The notes beneath the pieces were generated by a model. That model was not told the DNA's origin, made no database searches, and saw nothing but the letters and a program-made list of their open reading frames with translations. The translations under genes and the position numbers were made by a program. 44,932 nucleotides of DNA from a virus. Numbering within the stretch: the first letter of the stretch is position 1; each line of letters begins with the position of its first letter. The stretch is from IMG/VR virus record IMGVR_UViG_3300009285_000604, positions 1 through 44,932 of that record. One strand, 5' to 3'. This document shows positions 29,917-36,533 of this stretch, one piece after another.

Positions 29917-29937
29917 CTCCCTTAGTCTTGCCTTGAA
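29917..29937. repeat. 21-bp direct repeat, copy 1 (after the Mom-like gene)
   Basis: Identical at all 21 positions to 30574-30594 (begins CTCCCTTAGT, ends CTTGAA). On the minus strand it encodes the FKARLRE end of the methyltransferase, but here it is an orphan piece followed by a stop. With its partner it brackets exactly the Mom-like gene. Confidence 0.85.
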
Positions 29938-29942
29938 CCTAA

Positions 29943-30569
29943 TCAAGATTCCTCCCCGAACAATAGCAACGGTTGCTTCTCAACCTGGCACGATGCGTCG
30001 TACCTCTCTGTTTTCCCTTTGGGGTAGGGCAACACTGGGTACATCAGGGACTCACGTAGCCGACGCCTGTCCCACTTGCTCCCAACAAACGTCACGTACC
30101 GATGCTTCGCTGAACGCGCAACTCTTTGCGTCGCGTCCCCAAGGGGGTGTCTTGCATGGCGTCCATCCCCAGCATCTATGTCGGTGCGCTCCTTTGTCGT
30201 CCCCGTGAACAGGAAGTTCGTGGCTTGGTAGATGTACCCAATGTGCCCCTGCGCCGTATCCGCGTAGGACACCACCACCGTTGGGCTCGGGAGCATCTTC
30301 AGGCTGCGCCCAACAAGCGTGGACGCGCCGTTGCTCACCCCATCCTCCACGCACAAGCGGTTCAGTTCCAGCACGGCACTGGCGTTCTCGTCACCACACA
30401 CGCCACGGCACAGGTGAACGCTTGCCGGGACACCGTAGGTTACGACGCCTATGAGGTTCGCCCCGTCGTACAAGCCGAACGCGTGGCTGATGGGTGGGAT
30501 GCGTCTTGCGTAGTGTCGCTTCAACAACCACGGGAGCAACTCTGTCCTGTTGATTGCGCTAACTTCCAC
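29943..30569 (-). CDS. Mom-like DNA adenine modification protein (GNAT fold)
   Basis: A 208-residue protein from GTG 30569, whose start overlaps the end of the methyltransferase gene. It shows the pattern of the Mom family: LLKRHYARRIPP near the N-terminus, IGVVTYGVPAS, ELNRLCVEDG, and VVVSYADTAQGHIGYIYQATNF. Mom of phage Mu changes adenine to an N6-carbamoylmethyl form, protecting DNA from many restriction enzymes. The same chemistry is likely here but not proven. It is bracketed by exact 21-bp repeats, indicating recent arrival next to the methyltransferase. Confidence 0.82.
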   Translation of the reverse strand: MEVSAINRTELLPWLLKRHYARRIPPISHAFGLYDGANLIGVVTYGVPASVHLCRGVCGDENASAVLELNRLCVEDGVSNGASTLVGRSLKMLPSPTVVVSYADTAQGHIGYIYQATNFLFTGTTKERTDIDAGDGRHARHPLGDATQRVARSAKHRYVTFVGSKWDRRRLRESLMYPVLPYPKGKTERYDASCQVEKQPLLLFGEES

Positions 30570-31299
30570 GGGACTCCCTTAGTCTTGCCTTGAATACGTC
30601 TGCGCAGGTGCTTCTATCTGGCTCGTAGTCAGTGTACCGTGCCCATTCTGGTGCTGTTGGCATTGGACCGTCACCCTTGTTGCATTTTCGGCATACGCCG
30701 TGGCCGTCGTGCTTGTGTTCTGTCGTCCCGCACTTGACACAGGCGTCGAACTTCATCGCCCAGCGTTTCGGCGTGGTGGGCGCGAGCTTGCGGCGCTCCT
30801 GCTGGTAGCACCTGCTACACAGCGGCACTTGCACGTTGGCGCTTTTCAACACCATCGCGTCGTCGTGGCAGATGCGGCACTCAGTGGTCATAACCTTGCC
30901 CTCCCGCCTGAAGATGAGCAACAGCGAGTCAAACGGGGCGCTTGTGCTAGCGCCACCAAACTTCAGCCGCCCGCGAATGAACCGAACCTCGGCACCCTGC
31001 CTCATCGCGTCGTGGAACCACTGCGAACCCGTGCGACTTGGAATCAGAAACACCGCGACGTCGGTTCTACTCGCTTCGATCTCAAGTCTCGCCTTGTCAA
31101 TCCATACCGGGATCTCTGAGTACGGCGGGTTCACGAAACACCGCGTCCCCCATCCCTCCAGTAGTCCCCAGTCCCCGTACAGTGGGCACGGGTCGTGCGT
31201 GAACCTGAACTCAGCATCAAGGTGTTTGTAGGCGTCGTGTGGCGTTGTCCAGTGGTCGGTGCGATCAGCGTGGAAGTGGTTTAGAGTCGTGGTCCTCAT
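30559..31299 (-). CDS. Dam-type N6-adenine methyltransferase fused to zinc ribbons
   Basis: A 246-residue protein from ATG 31299 (ATGA overlap with the helicase stop). Residues 15-120 match the phage Dam family: WTTPHDAYKHLDAE, DPCPLYG, the catalytic NPPY (57-60), and FIRGRLKFGG. Two zinc ribbons follow: C141/C144/C161/C164 and C187/C190/C203/C206. The tail is EWARYTDYEPDR with FKARLRES. The zinc part may bind nucleic acid; in phage Mu a zinc protein (Com) activates mom translation, and here the ribbon domain precedes an overlapping mom-like gene. It methylates adenine in an unknown site. Confidence 0.85.
   Translation of the reverse strand: MRTTTLNHFHADRTDHWTTPHDAYKHLDAEFRFTHDPCPLYGDWGLLEGWGTRCFVNPPYSEIPVWIDKARLEIEASRTDVAVFLIPSRTGSQWFHDAMRQGAEVRFIRGRLKFGGASTSAPFDSLLLIFRREGKVMTTECRICHDDAMVLKSANVQVPLCSRCYQQERRKLAPTTPKRWAMKFDACVKCGTTEHKHDGHGVCRKCNKGDGPMPTAPEWARYTDYEPDRSTCADVFKARLRESRGS
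30574..30594. repeat. 21-bp direct repeat, copy 2 (methyltransferase 3' end)
   Basis: The authentic copy, encoding FKARLRE near the methyltransferase C-terminus on the minus strand. Its exact duplicate is at 29917-29937. Confidence 0.85.
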
Positions 31300-32462
31300 A
31301 CCTTGCCCTCCCTGTAGCACTCGTGCTGCTTGTCCCACTTGAACCACACCCGATTACCCGAACCGCCGAAGCGGGAGTACACGCTCCGCACCTCCGTCTG
31401 GTCCGAACCCTCGTCGCGCTTCAAGCGTATCACCCAACCCGCGTTTTCTTCCCATGCCCTTGACGACTTCGTGGTGTCCCGTCCTTCCTTGCCACCCTCG
31501 GTGATCTGCGAACCCACGATGATCGGCAGGTGCGTCGCCGCCGCCAGCCGCGAGAGTTGGCCCGAACAGATGGTGTGCGTCATGTACTCGCTCGTCGCCC
31601 GCTTGTCCCTTGTGCTCAGTTTGCCCGCGTAGTCCACGTACACCGCGACCAGAGGGGACTTGGCATGTTCGGCACGCACAACGGCGCAGAACGTCTCCAC
31701 GTCGCTTCCAGACGTCAATTCGGCGGCATCGTACACGTCGAGCGGGATCTTGTCCAGCGACTCAAGCGCGTCGTCGAAGGGATCGGGTTCGCGAACCCCG
31801 GCGAACATCATCATCCAACGACGCTTGATGTCGTCCCTGTCAAGGTCTGCGAACGTGGCGTAGAGGACTCGTCCGATCTTCTGCGCGACGTGAAGCGCCG
31901 ACTGGAGCATGAACACGCTCTTGCCCGTCTTGGTGTACGCGCTGACAACCGTCTGTTGCCCTATGGCGTATCCCCCGGTTTGCACGCAGGCGTCGAGTCC
32001 TGCCCAGCCCGTACAGATTCCACGTCGCTTGCCGAAGGGACGGATGTCAGCGATGTTCACCACCGGGGGAGACTGTGAGGGCGCGGCAAGGAGCGCGGCC
32101 TCCATCTGTGCGCGGATCTCGTCGGGCGTGGCGTCGTCATCTGAATTCGCGATACGCGATGCAGCTTGGATGAGCGCCCGTTTCTCGGCGTGCTGGCGGA
32201 TGATCGGAGCGTAGATGGAAACCTGAGAGGGTCCTACCGCCGACTCGAAACACGTCAGCAGGTACTCGCGCCCGCCCACTTCGTTCAGGTCGTTGCCCAA
32301 CGTGTTCGCCACCAGCACGATGTCGCAGGCGTGGTGCGCTTGCATGGCTCGCCAGATGAGTTGGTGGGCGTGACGCTGGAAGTCCTGTGGCTGGATTGGC
32401 ACGCCGTCTGCCGAACCCTTCCGCATCGTGGCACCGATGAGTACCTGTTCAGCTTCGATCAT
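31296..32462 (-). CDS. DnaB-like replicative helicase
   Basis: A 388-residue protein from ATG 32462 (ATGA overlap with the methyltransferase stop). The N-terminal DnaB-type domain (residues about 3-125) starts MIEAEQVLIGA and has ILTN-like helices. The RecA-like core has a P-loop at about 174-182 (AYTKTGKS), a Walker B-like VAVYVDY at about 273-278, and IIVGSQITEGG. It unwinds DNA at the fork as a hexamer and would be loaded by the phage initiator encoded upstream. The P-loop begins with Ala rather than Gly, a mild variation. Confidence 0.88.
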   Translation of the reverse strand: MIEAEQVLIGATMRKGSADGVPIQPQDFQRHAHQLIWRAMQAHHACDIVLVANTLGNDLNEVGGREYLLTCFESAVGPSQVSIYAPIIRQHAEKRALIQAASRIANSDDDATPDEIRAQMEAALLAAPSQSPPVVNIADIRPFGKRRGICTGWAGLDACVQTGGYAIGQQTVVSAYTKTGKSVFMLQSALHVAQKIGRVLYATFADLDRDDIKRRWMMMFAGVREPDPFDDALESLDKIPLDVYDAAELTSGSDVETFCAVVRAEHAKSPLVAVYVDYAGKLSTRDKRATSEYMTHTICSGQLSRLAAATHLPIIVGSQITEGGKEGRDTTKSSRAWEENAGWVIRLKRDEGSDQTEVRSVYSRFGGSGNRVWFKWDKQHECYREGKV

Positions 32463-33130
32463 GGTTCCTCCGTGAATAAGTTGTCTTGCGCCAGCCTGAG
32501 CGCCGCGATCTCGCAGTACCGCTCTTCGATCTCTATGCCGATGGCGTTTCGGCCAATAGCTTTCGCTGCCCAAAGTGTTGTGCCAGACCCCATGAACGGA
32601 TCGAGTATCGTCTGCCCCTCTAGCGTGAGTCTCGCCACCAGCCACTTCATCAGCTTCGGTGGCTTTGGGCAAGGGTGCCCGTTCTCCTCTGTTGCGTTGT
32701 TCTCAACTGTCCCCGTTGGGCGCGAACCCAGCCCCGCGCCCAAGTAAGGACACTTGCCGTAGTACAGTATCGGGTGCGACGTCTGGAATCCCCACGGGCT
32801 ACACCCTGCGCCAGCTGGCGACCACACCGCGCCGATCTCAGCAGATGGCGGGTACGCCCACAGGTTGCGCGCCCCCGGCGTCACCGCGCCGGGTTTGCCA
32901 GAAGTGATGCACTGGCGTATGACGGGCACCACCACTGACGCCACATACTCGGGCGTGTCATCAAACTGGGTGTATGAACCCTCGCGGGTGCTGTGCTTCG
33001 TCACCCTGGCACTCAACCCCACCCCGTATGGGGGGTCTGCAAACCACGCGTCTGCGTCGCACAGCGGCAGGATCTCGCGGCAGTCCCCGTGGTAGATCGT
33101 GATGCCCGCGTGTTCGTAGTATGGCTTCAT
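32459..33130 (-). CDS. DNA methyltransferase (beta class, DPPY)
   Basis: A 223-residue protein from ATG 33130 (ATGA overlap with the initiator). Catalytic motif IV, WFADPPYG (30-36), comes before the SAM-binding motif I, DPFMGSGTT (177-185), the order of class beta. HPCPKPPKLMKWLV between them is typical of N6-adenine or N4-cytosine enzymes, and D in DPPY favours adenine. No restriction partner is visible nearby, so it probably protects phage DNA or regulates genes. It lies between initiator and helicase, suggesting that it is expressed with replication. Confidence 0.88.
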   Translation of the reverse strand: MKPYYEHAGITIYHGDCREILPLCDADAWFADPPYGVGLSARVTKHSTREGSYTQFDDTPEYVASVVVPVIRQCITSGKPGAVTPGARNLWAYPPSAEIGAVWSPAGAGCSPWGFQTSHPILYYGKCPYLGAGLGSRPTGTVENNATEENGHPCPKPPKLMKWLVARLTLEGQTILDPFMGSGTTLWAAKAIGRNAIGIEIEERYCEIAALRLAQDNLFTEEP

Positions 33131-33747
33131 GCCGTCACGTCGTTCCATTCGCGTTCACCCTTGGGCTTGGTGATGTTCCGTTCCCAGTTGCGAACCGCCG
33201 CCTTCCAGTCCTTCATCGGCACCTTGCCCACGAGCCACCCCTTGGATGTGTAAAAGTCGTGGAACTTCTTCGACTCCATGCCTGGGTCCGGTACGTTCCG
33301 TTCCCTCATGTATCCAAGGACGTCCTCATATGTCGGTCGCGTGAAGCGACATATACCTTCATTGGGTCTAGTTCCAGTGGTTATAGTTAGTGGGTCGTTT
33401 CGTTCCGCACCCGTGGTGTCGTTTCGTTCCGCACCCTGGGGAAACAGATTCCCCACCTTTGGTACTGTGTTCAGGTGGTACATATGGGTGTCGGGGTCGC
33501 CAGACGGAGTGGTTCGCTTAGTCACGGTGAGCGCCCCCGCGTCCATGAGTTCCTTCGTCCAGTTGCGAACCGACCGCTGGGTGGCGTTGATGTCGGCGGC
33601 GAGTCTCACCTGTCCAGGCCAACACACGCCCTCTTGGTCTGCGTAGAGATAGATGGCGAGGTAGAGCGTCGTGGCCCCGTGGGAGAGTCGTCCCATCAGG
33701 GACTTGGGGAAGATTGCAAACTTCCCGATATCGGTGGTTACGTTCAA
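33127..33747 (-). CDS. replication initiator (O-like, winged helix)
   Basis: A 206-residue protein, started here at TTG 33747 behind AGGAGG with 5 bases spacing. Residues about 1-75 (GKFAIFPKSLMGRLSHGATTLYLAIYLYAD, then AADINATQRSVRNWTKELMDAGALTV) are a helix_turn_helix_36 winged domain. The C-terminus (KFHDFYTSKGWLVGKVPMKDWKAAVRNWERN) is the helicase-loading end common in phage initiators. Between them lies a repeat region (AERNDTTGAERNDP). It would bind the origin and recruit DnaB. An alternative start, ATG 33828, has no comparable ribosome site. Confidence 0.8.
   Translation of the reverse strand: MNVTTDIGKFAIFPKSLMGRLSHGATTLYLAIYLYADQEGVCWPGQVRLAADINATQRSVRNWTKELMDAGALTVTKRTTPSGDPDTHMYHLNTVPKVGNLFPQGAERNDTTGAERNDPLTITTGTRPNEGICRFTRPTYEDVLGYMRERNVPDPGMESKKFHDFYTSKGWLVGKVPMKDWKAAVRNWERNITKPKGEREWNDVTA
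33394..33455. repeat. iteron-like repeats and hairpin inside the initiator gene (candidate origin)
   Basis: Two identical 19-bp repeats (GTCGTTTCGTTCCGCACCC) at 33394-33412 and 33418-33436, 24 bases apart, are followed at 33437-33455 by TGGGGAA/TTCCCCA with a 5-base loop. An AT-richer stretch precedes them. In phage lambda the origin iterons lie inside gene O in the same way. Confidence 0.65.
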
Positions 33748-33879
33748 GTGGTCCTCCTGTGTAGAGATGAGCCGCCGTCCGCGCACAGGAATGAGGAATG
33801 CTCGCGAAAACATCCCCGCGACTGTCACGGCTCATAAGTTAAGACGTCGCCGGGACGCTAAAAGGTTCCGCCATTGGCA

Positions 33880-34065
33880 TCAATAGTCGCCATACACCTT
33901 CGGTGGGCGTGGCGGCATCGGGGGCATTGGCACCTTGATGCCCCTCCTGCTGTACGAGTTCGCGGCCCTCGCGTTGTCGATCACGCCGTTATAGACCGTC
34001 CATCCCAGGTAGCCAGCCGCCAAAATGACGAGCAGCGCCTTCCAGTTCGTGTTCATCCAGTTCAT
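33880..34065 (-). CDS. small membrane protein, 61 aa
   Basis: Starts MNWMNTNWKALLVILAAGYL at ATG 34065 after GGAGGAG, overlapping the HNH stop (ATGA). It has one membrane segment (residues 8-25) and a basic, Pro-rich tail (MPPMPPRPPKVYGDY). The 130 bases between it and the initiator carry no gene I can support. Early small membrane proteins may act in superinfection exclusion, but that is only a possibility. Confidence 0.6.
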   Translation of the reverse strand: MNWMNTNWKALLVILAAGYLGWTVYNGVIDNARAANSYSRRGIKVPMPPMPPRPPKVYGDY

Positions 34066-34460
34066 AGCATCTCCTCCAGCCGTTCGTAAACCTCATCGAA
34101 CCGTATCCCCTTGCCGAGCGTGTGCTTGTTGGCTATCACGTAGGCGCAGTCCTCGGGCCTTGCCTTGGCGAACCACTCCCAGAACGTGTGCGCCTCTGTG
34201 TTGTGCAGCCTCATATGACAGGCAGTACAAAGGCAACAGCCGTTCTGCAGGTTGTGGCGCAGGAACGTCTGGTGTCGTCCTACGGCGTGATGGGCGTCGC
34301 GGCCCGGTTGCCCGCACATCTCGCAGATGCCCCTGGCGCGGTCGCGGACGAGTTGCGCCCACAAAACGTCGCACTTGGCTTTGGCGACAACTTGTATCCT
34401 GGCCCTGAGTTCGGCTGGCGTCATCTCCGTAGCCTTCTTCCTAACCTTCCGCTTTCTCAT
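34062..34460 (-). CDS. HNH / NinG-like nuclease
   Basis: A 132-residue protein from ATG 34460. A zinc-bound HNH module is visible: C47/C50, then DAHHAVGR (H57/H58), N73 in HNLQNG, C78/C81 in CLCTACHM and H86. The N-terminus is strongly basic (MRKRKVRKKA). HNH proteins of this size cut or nick DNA in recombination, replication or packaging. It lies near the replication genes rather than terminase, favouring recombination or replication. The upstream TTG at 34481 is less likely as a start. Confidence 0.78.
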   Translation of the reverse strand: MRKRKVRKKATEMTPAELRARIQVVAKAKCDVLWAQLVRDRARGICEMCGQPGRDAHHAVGRHQTFLRHNLQNGCCLCTACHMRLHNTEAHTFWEWFAKARPEDCAYVIANKHTLGKGIRFDEVYERLEEML

Positions 34461-34629
34461 GTTCGACCACCCCTTTGTCAAGAACCGTCACAACCCCTGT
34501 CCGAGTGTCCCGTTCCATCAGCACCCATGTGTCATACGTGCCGTAATCCACGCCCACAATCCACTCCTTGCGGAGCAGTCGCTTGCGAAGCCACGCACAG
34601 AACCGCATCCACCATTTAGGTTTCTTCAT
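34441..34629 (-). CDS. hypothetical basic protein, 62 aa
   Basis: Starts MKKPKWWMRFCAWLRKRLLRK at ATG 34629, coupled to the previous stop (ATGA). It has a basic amphipathic helix, then a beta-hairpin-like IVGVDYGTYDTWVLMERD. The N-terminal helix could associate with membranes or nucleic acid. Not recognised. Confidence 0.55.
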   Translation of the reverse strand: MKKPKWWMRFCAWLRKRLLRKEWIVGVDYGTYDTWVLMERDTRTGVVTVLDKGVVEHEKAEG

Positions 34630-34898
34630 TCCTTCCCCTTGATGTATGCTTCGAGTTCGGGTGCGTGTCCAAGATTCCACACCGTCCCCGTTGCTTGCAT
34701 ATACGGGATGGGTGCGACGATCGCGATGCCCGCCCAAAGGATAGCCTGGTCCAGCGCCTTCACCGTTGCCTCGTGGATGTCGGCGCGGACGTACTCAACT
34801 TCATCCTCAAGGTGCTTCACCTTGCGCCAACCAGCCAAGTCCGTACCTCCAAATAAAGCGTACTTCCCCGCCCAAATCCTCTCTGGCATCTCGTTCAT
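34626..34898 (-). CDS. hypothetical phage protein with EYVRADI motif
   Basis: A 90-residue protein from ATG 34898. It has the IWAGKYALFGGTDLAGWRKV start and EYVRADI stretch common in small uncharacterised phage proteins. Its end, KALDQAILWAG with APELEAYIKGK, is shared with the product of 39722-39982 (KALDQAIEFAG, YPELAAYLKSK), so the two genes have a common C-terminal module. The function is unknown. Confidence 0.6.
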   Translation of the reverse strand: MNEMPERIWAGKYALFGGTDLAGWRKVKHLEDEVEYVRADIHEATVKALDQAILWAGIAIVAPIPYMQATGTVWNLGHAPELEAYIKGKE

Positions 34899-35098
34899 GG
34901 GGTATCCTCAGACGTTGGGGCGTCACACGCCTGGGGGCCGTTTTCATCGGCGGCCCCCCTCCTCAACAGGTATTGCACGGTGCGGCGCGAACAGCCGAAC
35001 TTGTCAGCCGCCCACGCGGTGCCCTGGACACGAGCGCAGGCAATGAGCGCGTTTTCCTGGTCAGGGGTGAAGAGTCGGGGTCGTCCAGTCGGTTGCAT
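34895..35098 (-). CDS. small HTH regulator, probably leaderless
   Basis: A 67-residue protein from ATG 35098. An HTH is seen at about residues 10-45 (FTPDQENALIACARVQGTA, then AADKFGCSRRTVQYLL). No ribosome site precedes it, and the -10 box of its promoter (35110-35105) places transcription start at about the ATG, so its mRNA looks leaderless, as with lambda cI from PRM. It sits between divergent early promoters and starts the leftward unit, so it probably controls them. It is much smaller than cI and lacks a visible dimer or protease domain. Confidence 0.7.
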   Translation of the reverse strand: MQPTGRPRLFTPDQENALIACARVQGTAWAADKFGCSRRTVQYLLRRGAADENGPQACDAPTSEDTP

Positions 35099-35104
35099 GG
35101 AACC

Positions 35105-35134
35105 ATGATACACGGTTTTTTCACCCTGGGTCAA
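35105..35134 (-). promoter_or_regulatory. leftward sigma-70 promoter (HTH gene)
   Basis: TTGACC (35134-35129) and TATCAT (35110-35105) with an 18-base spacer; predicted start about 35098, the first base of the HTH gene. The AT-rich stretch up to 35160 may hold operators shared with the rightward promoter. Confidence 0.65.
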
Positions 35135-35163
35135 AAGATTTTCGACTTTTTTTCGCAAACCCC

Positions 35164-35191
35164 TTGACACAGCGCAAAAACCGCCTATAAT
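35164..35191 (+). promoter_or_regulatory. strong rightward early promoter
   Basis: Perfect TTGACA (35164-35169) and perfect TATAAT (35186-35191) with a 16-base spacer and TGAGG after. It drives the unit from 35228 to 40842. Confidence 0.85.
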
Positions 35192-35227
35192 GAGGTTGTC
35201 GGGTTCAACGCCGACAGGAGAACAAAG

Positions 35228-35305
35228 ATGACGAAGGCAGAATGCAACGGGAGCCGCGAGATCCGATGGGCGCGGTGCAAGCGGCACAAGAGGCGACGGC
35301 GATGA
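35228..35305 (+). CDS. possible leader peptide, 25 aa
   Basis: MTKAECNGSREIRWARCKRH... starts at ATG 35228 after ACAGGAG, about 30 bases from the predicted transcription start, and its TGA overlaps the ATG of the next gene. The product is very basic (KRHKRRRR at the end). It may be a small RNA-binding antitermination-type peptide (like an N protein's basic arm) or simply couple translation. Confidence 0.45.
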   Translation: MTKAECNGSREIRWARCKRHKRRRR

Positions 35306-35547
35306 GCGGATGGAATATGCCCCCTGGGGTGACGACGAACGATATCCCCGGCAACGACGACGACATTGAGTGTCCCGACTGTGGGGATGTGTTCCCGCTG
35401 AACGACGCGAAGTGCCCCGACTGTGGTTGGCACAACGTGGACTCGCCCAACTACGACCCGACGCCAGCAGACGGCCCGCTGGGTGGCTACGACTCGTACC
35501 CTGAGCCGCTGACCAAGGACCAGATCAGGAGGGGTGAGGGACTATGA
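35302..35547 (+). CDS. zinc-ribbon protein, 81 aa
   Basis: Starts MSGWNMPPGVTTNDIPG at ATG 35302. A zinc ribbon CPDCG-x9-CPDCGW at about residues 24-42 is followed by an acidic, Pro/Tyr-rich tail. Such ribbons bind nucleic acid or proteins. It is the first sizeable product of the right early unit. Function unknown. Confidence 0.65.
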   Translation: MSGWNMPPGVTTNDIPGNDDDIECPDCGDVFPLNDAKCPDCGWHNVDSPNYDPTPADGPLGGYDSYPEPLTKDQIRRGEGL

Positions 35548-35753
35548 GACAGATCGACTACAAACTGGCGCTTGATCAGCTTCTCAAGTTTGCCGAGGTG
35601 TCGTTCAGCCCAGAACGCGACGAGGACGAGTACGGTCCGTGGGAGCCAGAGGGCCTGTCCTGCGACGGGAACGAAGAGTGGCCCCCGGTTGGCTGCGACG
35701 AACTGCTCCGCTACATCGAGAAGGAGCGCCCCGACCTGGAGTGCCCCCGATGA
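35544..35753 (+). CDS. hypothetical acidic protein, 69 aa
   Basis: Starts MRQIDYKLALDQLLKF at ATG 35544 (ATGA). An N-terminal helix is followed by a highly acidic Trp/Pro-rich region (ERDEDEYGPWEPEGL). Strongly acidic early proteins can mimic DNA, but there is no direct evidence here. Not recognised. Confidence 0.6.
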   Translation: MRQIDYKLALDQLLKFAEVSFSPERDEDEYGPWEPEGLSCDGNEEWPPVGCDELLRYIEKERPDLECPR

Positions 35754-35884
35754 GGCCCGACGTGTGGGATGACCCCACCCCCGAAGAACTGAACGAGGAC
35801 GAGATGGTCAAGGTGCTGTGCGACCACGGTCGCGTAACCTGCGACGAGTGTGAGGCGAGAACCGCCGAGGAGAACGAACGATGA
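35750..35884 (+). CDS. hypothetical acidic protein with CxxC, 44 aa
   Basis: MRPDVWDDPTPEELNEDEMVK... from ATG 35750 (ATGA overlap). It ends CDHGRVTCDECEARTAEENER, a small zinc-knuckle-like pattern with four Cys/His. The EENER end and the following start codon are repeated at the end of the next gene. Confidence 0.55.
   Translation: MRPDVWDDPTPEELNEDEMVKVLCDHGRVTCDECEARTAEENER
35866..35884. repeat. 19-bp gene-junction repeat, copy 1
   Basis: CGAGGAGAACGAACGATGA occurs here and at 36258-36276. It spans the last codons (EENER), a GGAG ribosome site and the next start. The two copies bracket the hendecad-repeat gene. Confidence 0.75.
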
Positions 35885-36276
35885 AAACAACCACGACATT
35901 CGGGGAGTTGCGCGAGGCTGGTGCTTGCCGGGAGCGATACCGCTTCTTGGCGAAGGCCCTCGGCGGTGTGAAGGAGTACGGTGAACGCGCGCCAATTTCA
36001 GTCGCGACGATCTTGGAGAAGAGCGGGCTGGACGACGCTGGGTGGGCGATGTCCGACGTTCCCTCGCTCAAGCCCCTCTACGACGCGTACTGGGCGCAGC
36101 TCGAGCCCCTCTACGACGCGTACCGGGCACAGCTCAAGCCCCTCGACGACGCGTACCGGGCACAGCTCAAGCCCCTCTACGACGCGTACTGGGCGCAGCT
36201 CGAGGCACTCGACGACGCGTACTTGGCGCAGCTCAATGCACTGATTGTGAGACTATGCGAGGAGAACGAACGATGA
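35881..36276 (+). CDS. hendecad-repeat helical protein
   Basis: A 131-residue protein starting MKTTTTFGELREAGACRERY at ATG 35881. After a folded N-terminal part (FLAKALGGVKEYGER) come five 11-residue repeats of type LxPLYDAYxAQ (residues about 63-117) and a helical end (LIVRLCEENER). Eleven-residue repeats form long, slightly right-handed coiled coils. No enzyme motif. It may be a scaffold or inhibitor; the array length may vary between relatives. Confidence 0.65.
   Translation: MKTTTTFGELREAGACRERYRFLAKALGGVKEYGERAPISVATILEKSGLDDAGWAMSDVPSLKPLYDAYWAQLEPLYDAYRAQLKPLDDAYRAQLKPLYDAYWAQLEALDDAYLAQLNALIVRLCEENER
36067..36231. repeat. five 33-bp tandem repeats
   Basis: Units start at 36067, 36100, 36133, 36166 and 36199. 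Units 1 and 4 are identical and the others differ at a few positions. Each encodes one hendecad, so copy number can change by slippage without breaking the frame. Confidence 0.9.
36258..36276. repeat. 19-bp gene-junction repeat, copy 2
   Basis: Exact second copy of 35866-35884, at the end of the hendecad-repeat gene and the start of the next. Confidence 0.75.
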
Positions 36277-36533
36277 CGATTGAAGAACTGAAAGCAGATG
36301 TCCTCTTCATGCATAAGGTGGAGCGATTGGCCAAGTCGGTGGGGAAGGACGCCGTGTGGAAAGACCACGGCGGCGACGTCATCGGCGTGAAGTTCGGGAA
36401 CACGTCGTGCTTCCTCTATTCGGGGGCCGACTTGTGGGAGAGCCGCTGGATGTTGGACACGTTCATCGACGGCGTGCATCTTGGACGATGCCTCGCCACG
36501 GACGAGATTTTGGCGAAGATGGGGGCAATGTAA
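36273..36533 (+). CDS. hypothetical protein, 86 aa
   Basis: Starts MTIEELKADVLFMHK at ATG 36273 (ATGA). It has mixed helical and beta segments (VIGVKFGNTSCFLYSGAD, MLDTFIDGVHLGR). It lies directly before the recombination genes in the right early unit. No family was recognised. Confidence 0.6.
   Translation: MTIEELKADVLFMHKVERLAKSVGKDAVWKDHGGDVIGVKFGNTSCFLYSGADLWESRWMLDTFIDGVHLGRCLATDEILAKMGAM

Noticed and set aside
32459-33130. Restriction-modification system
   Set aside because: Two methyltransferases are present, but no restriction endonuclease partner is seen nearby; the HNH protein is not adjacent to either and looks like a recombination-type nuclease.
34895-35287. Longer 130-codon form of the HTH gene
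   Set aside because: It would run back across both early promoters and read through Arg/Leu-rich sequence; the 67-residue form fits the promoter position.
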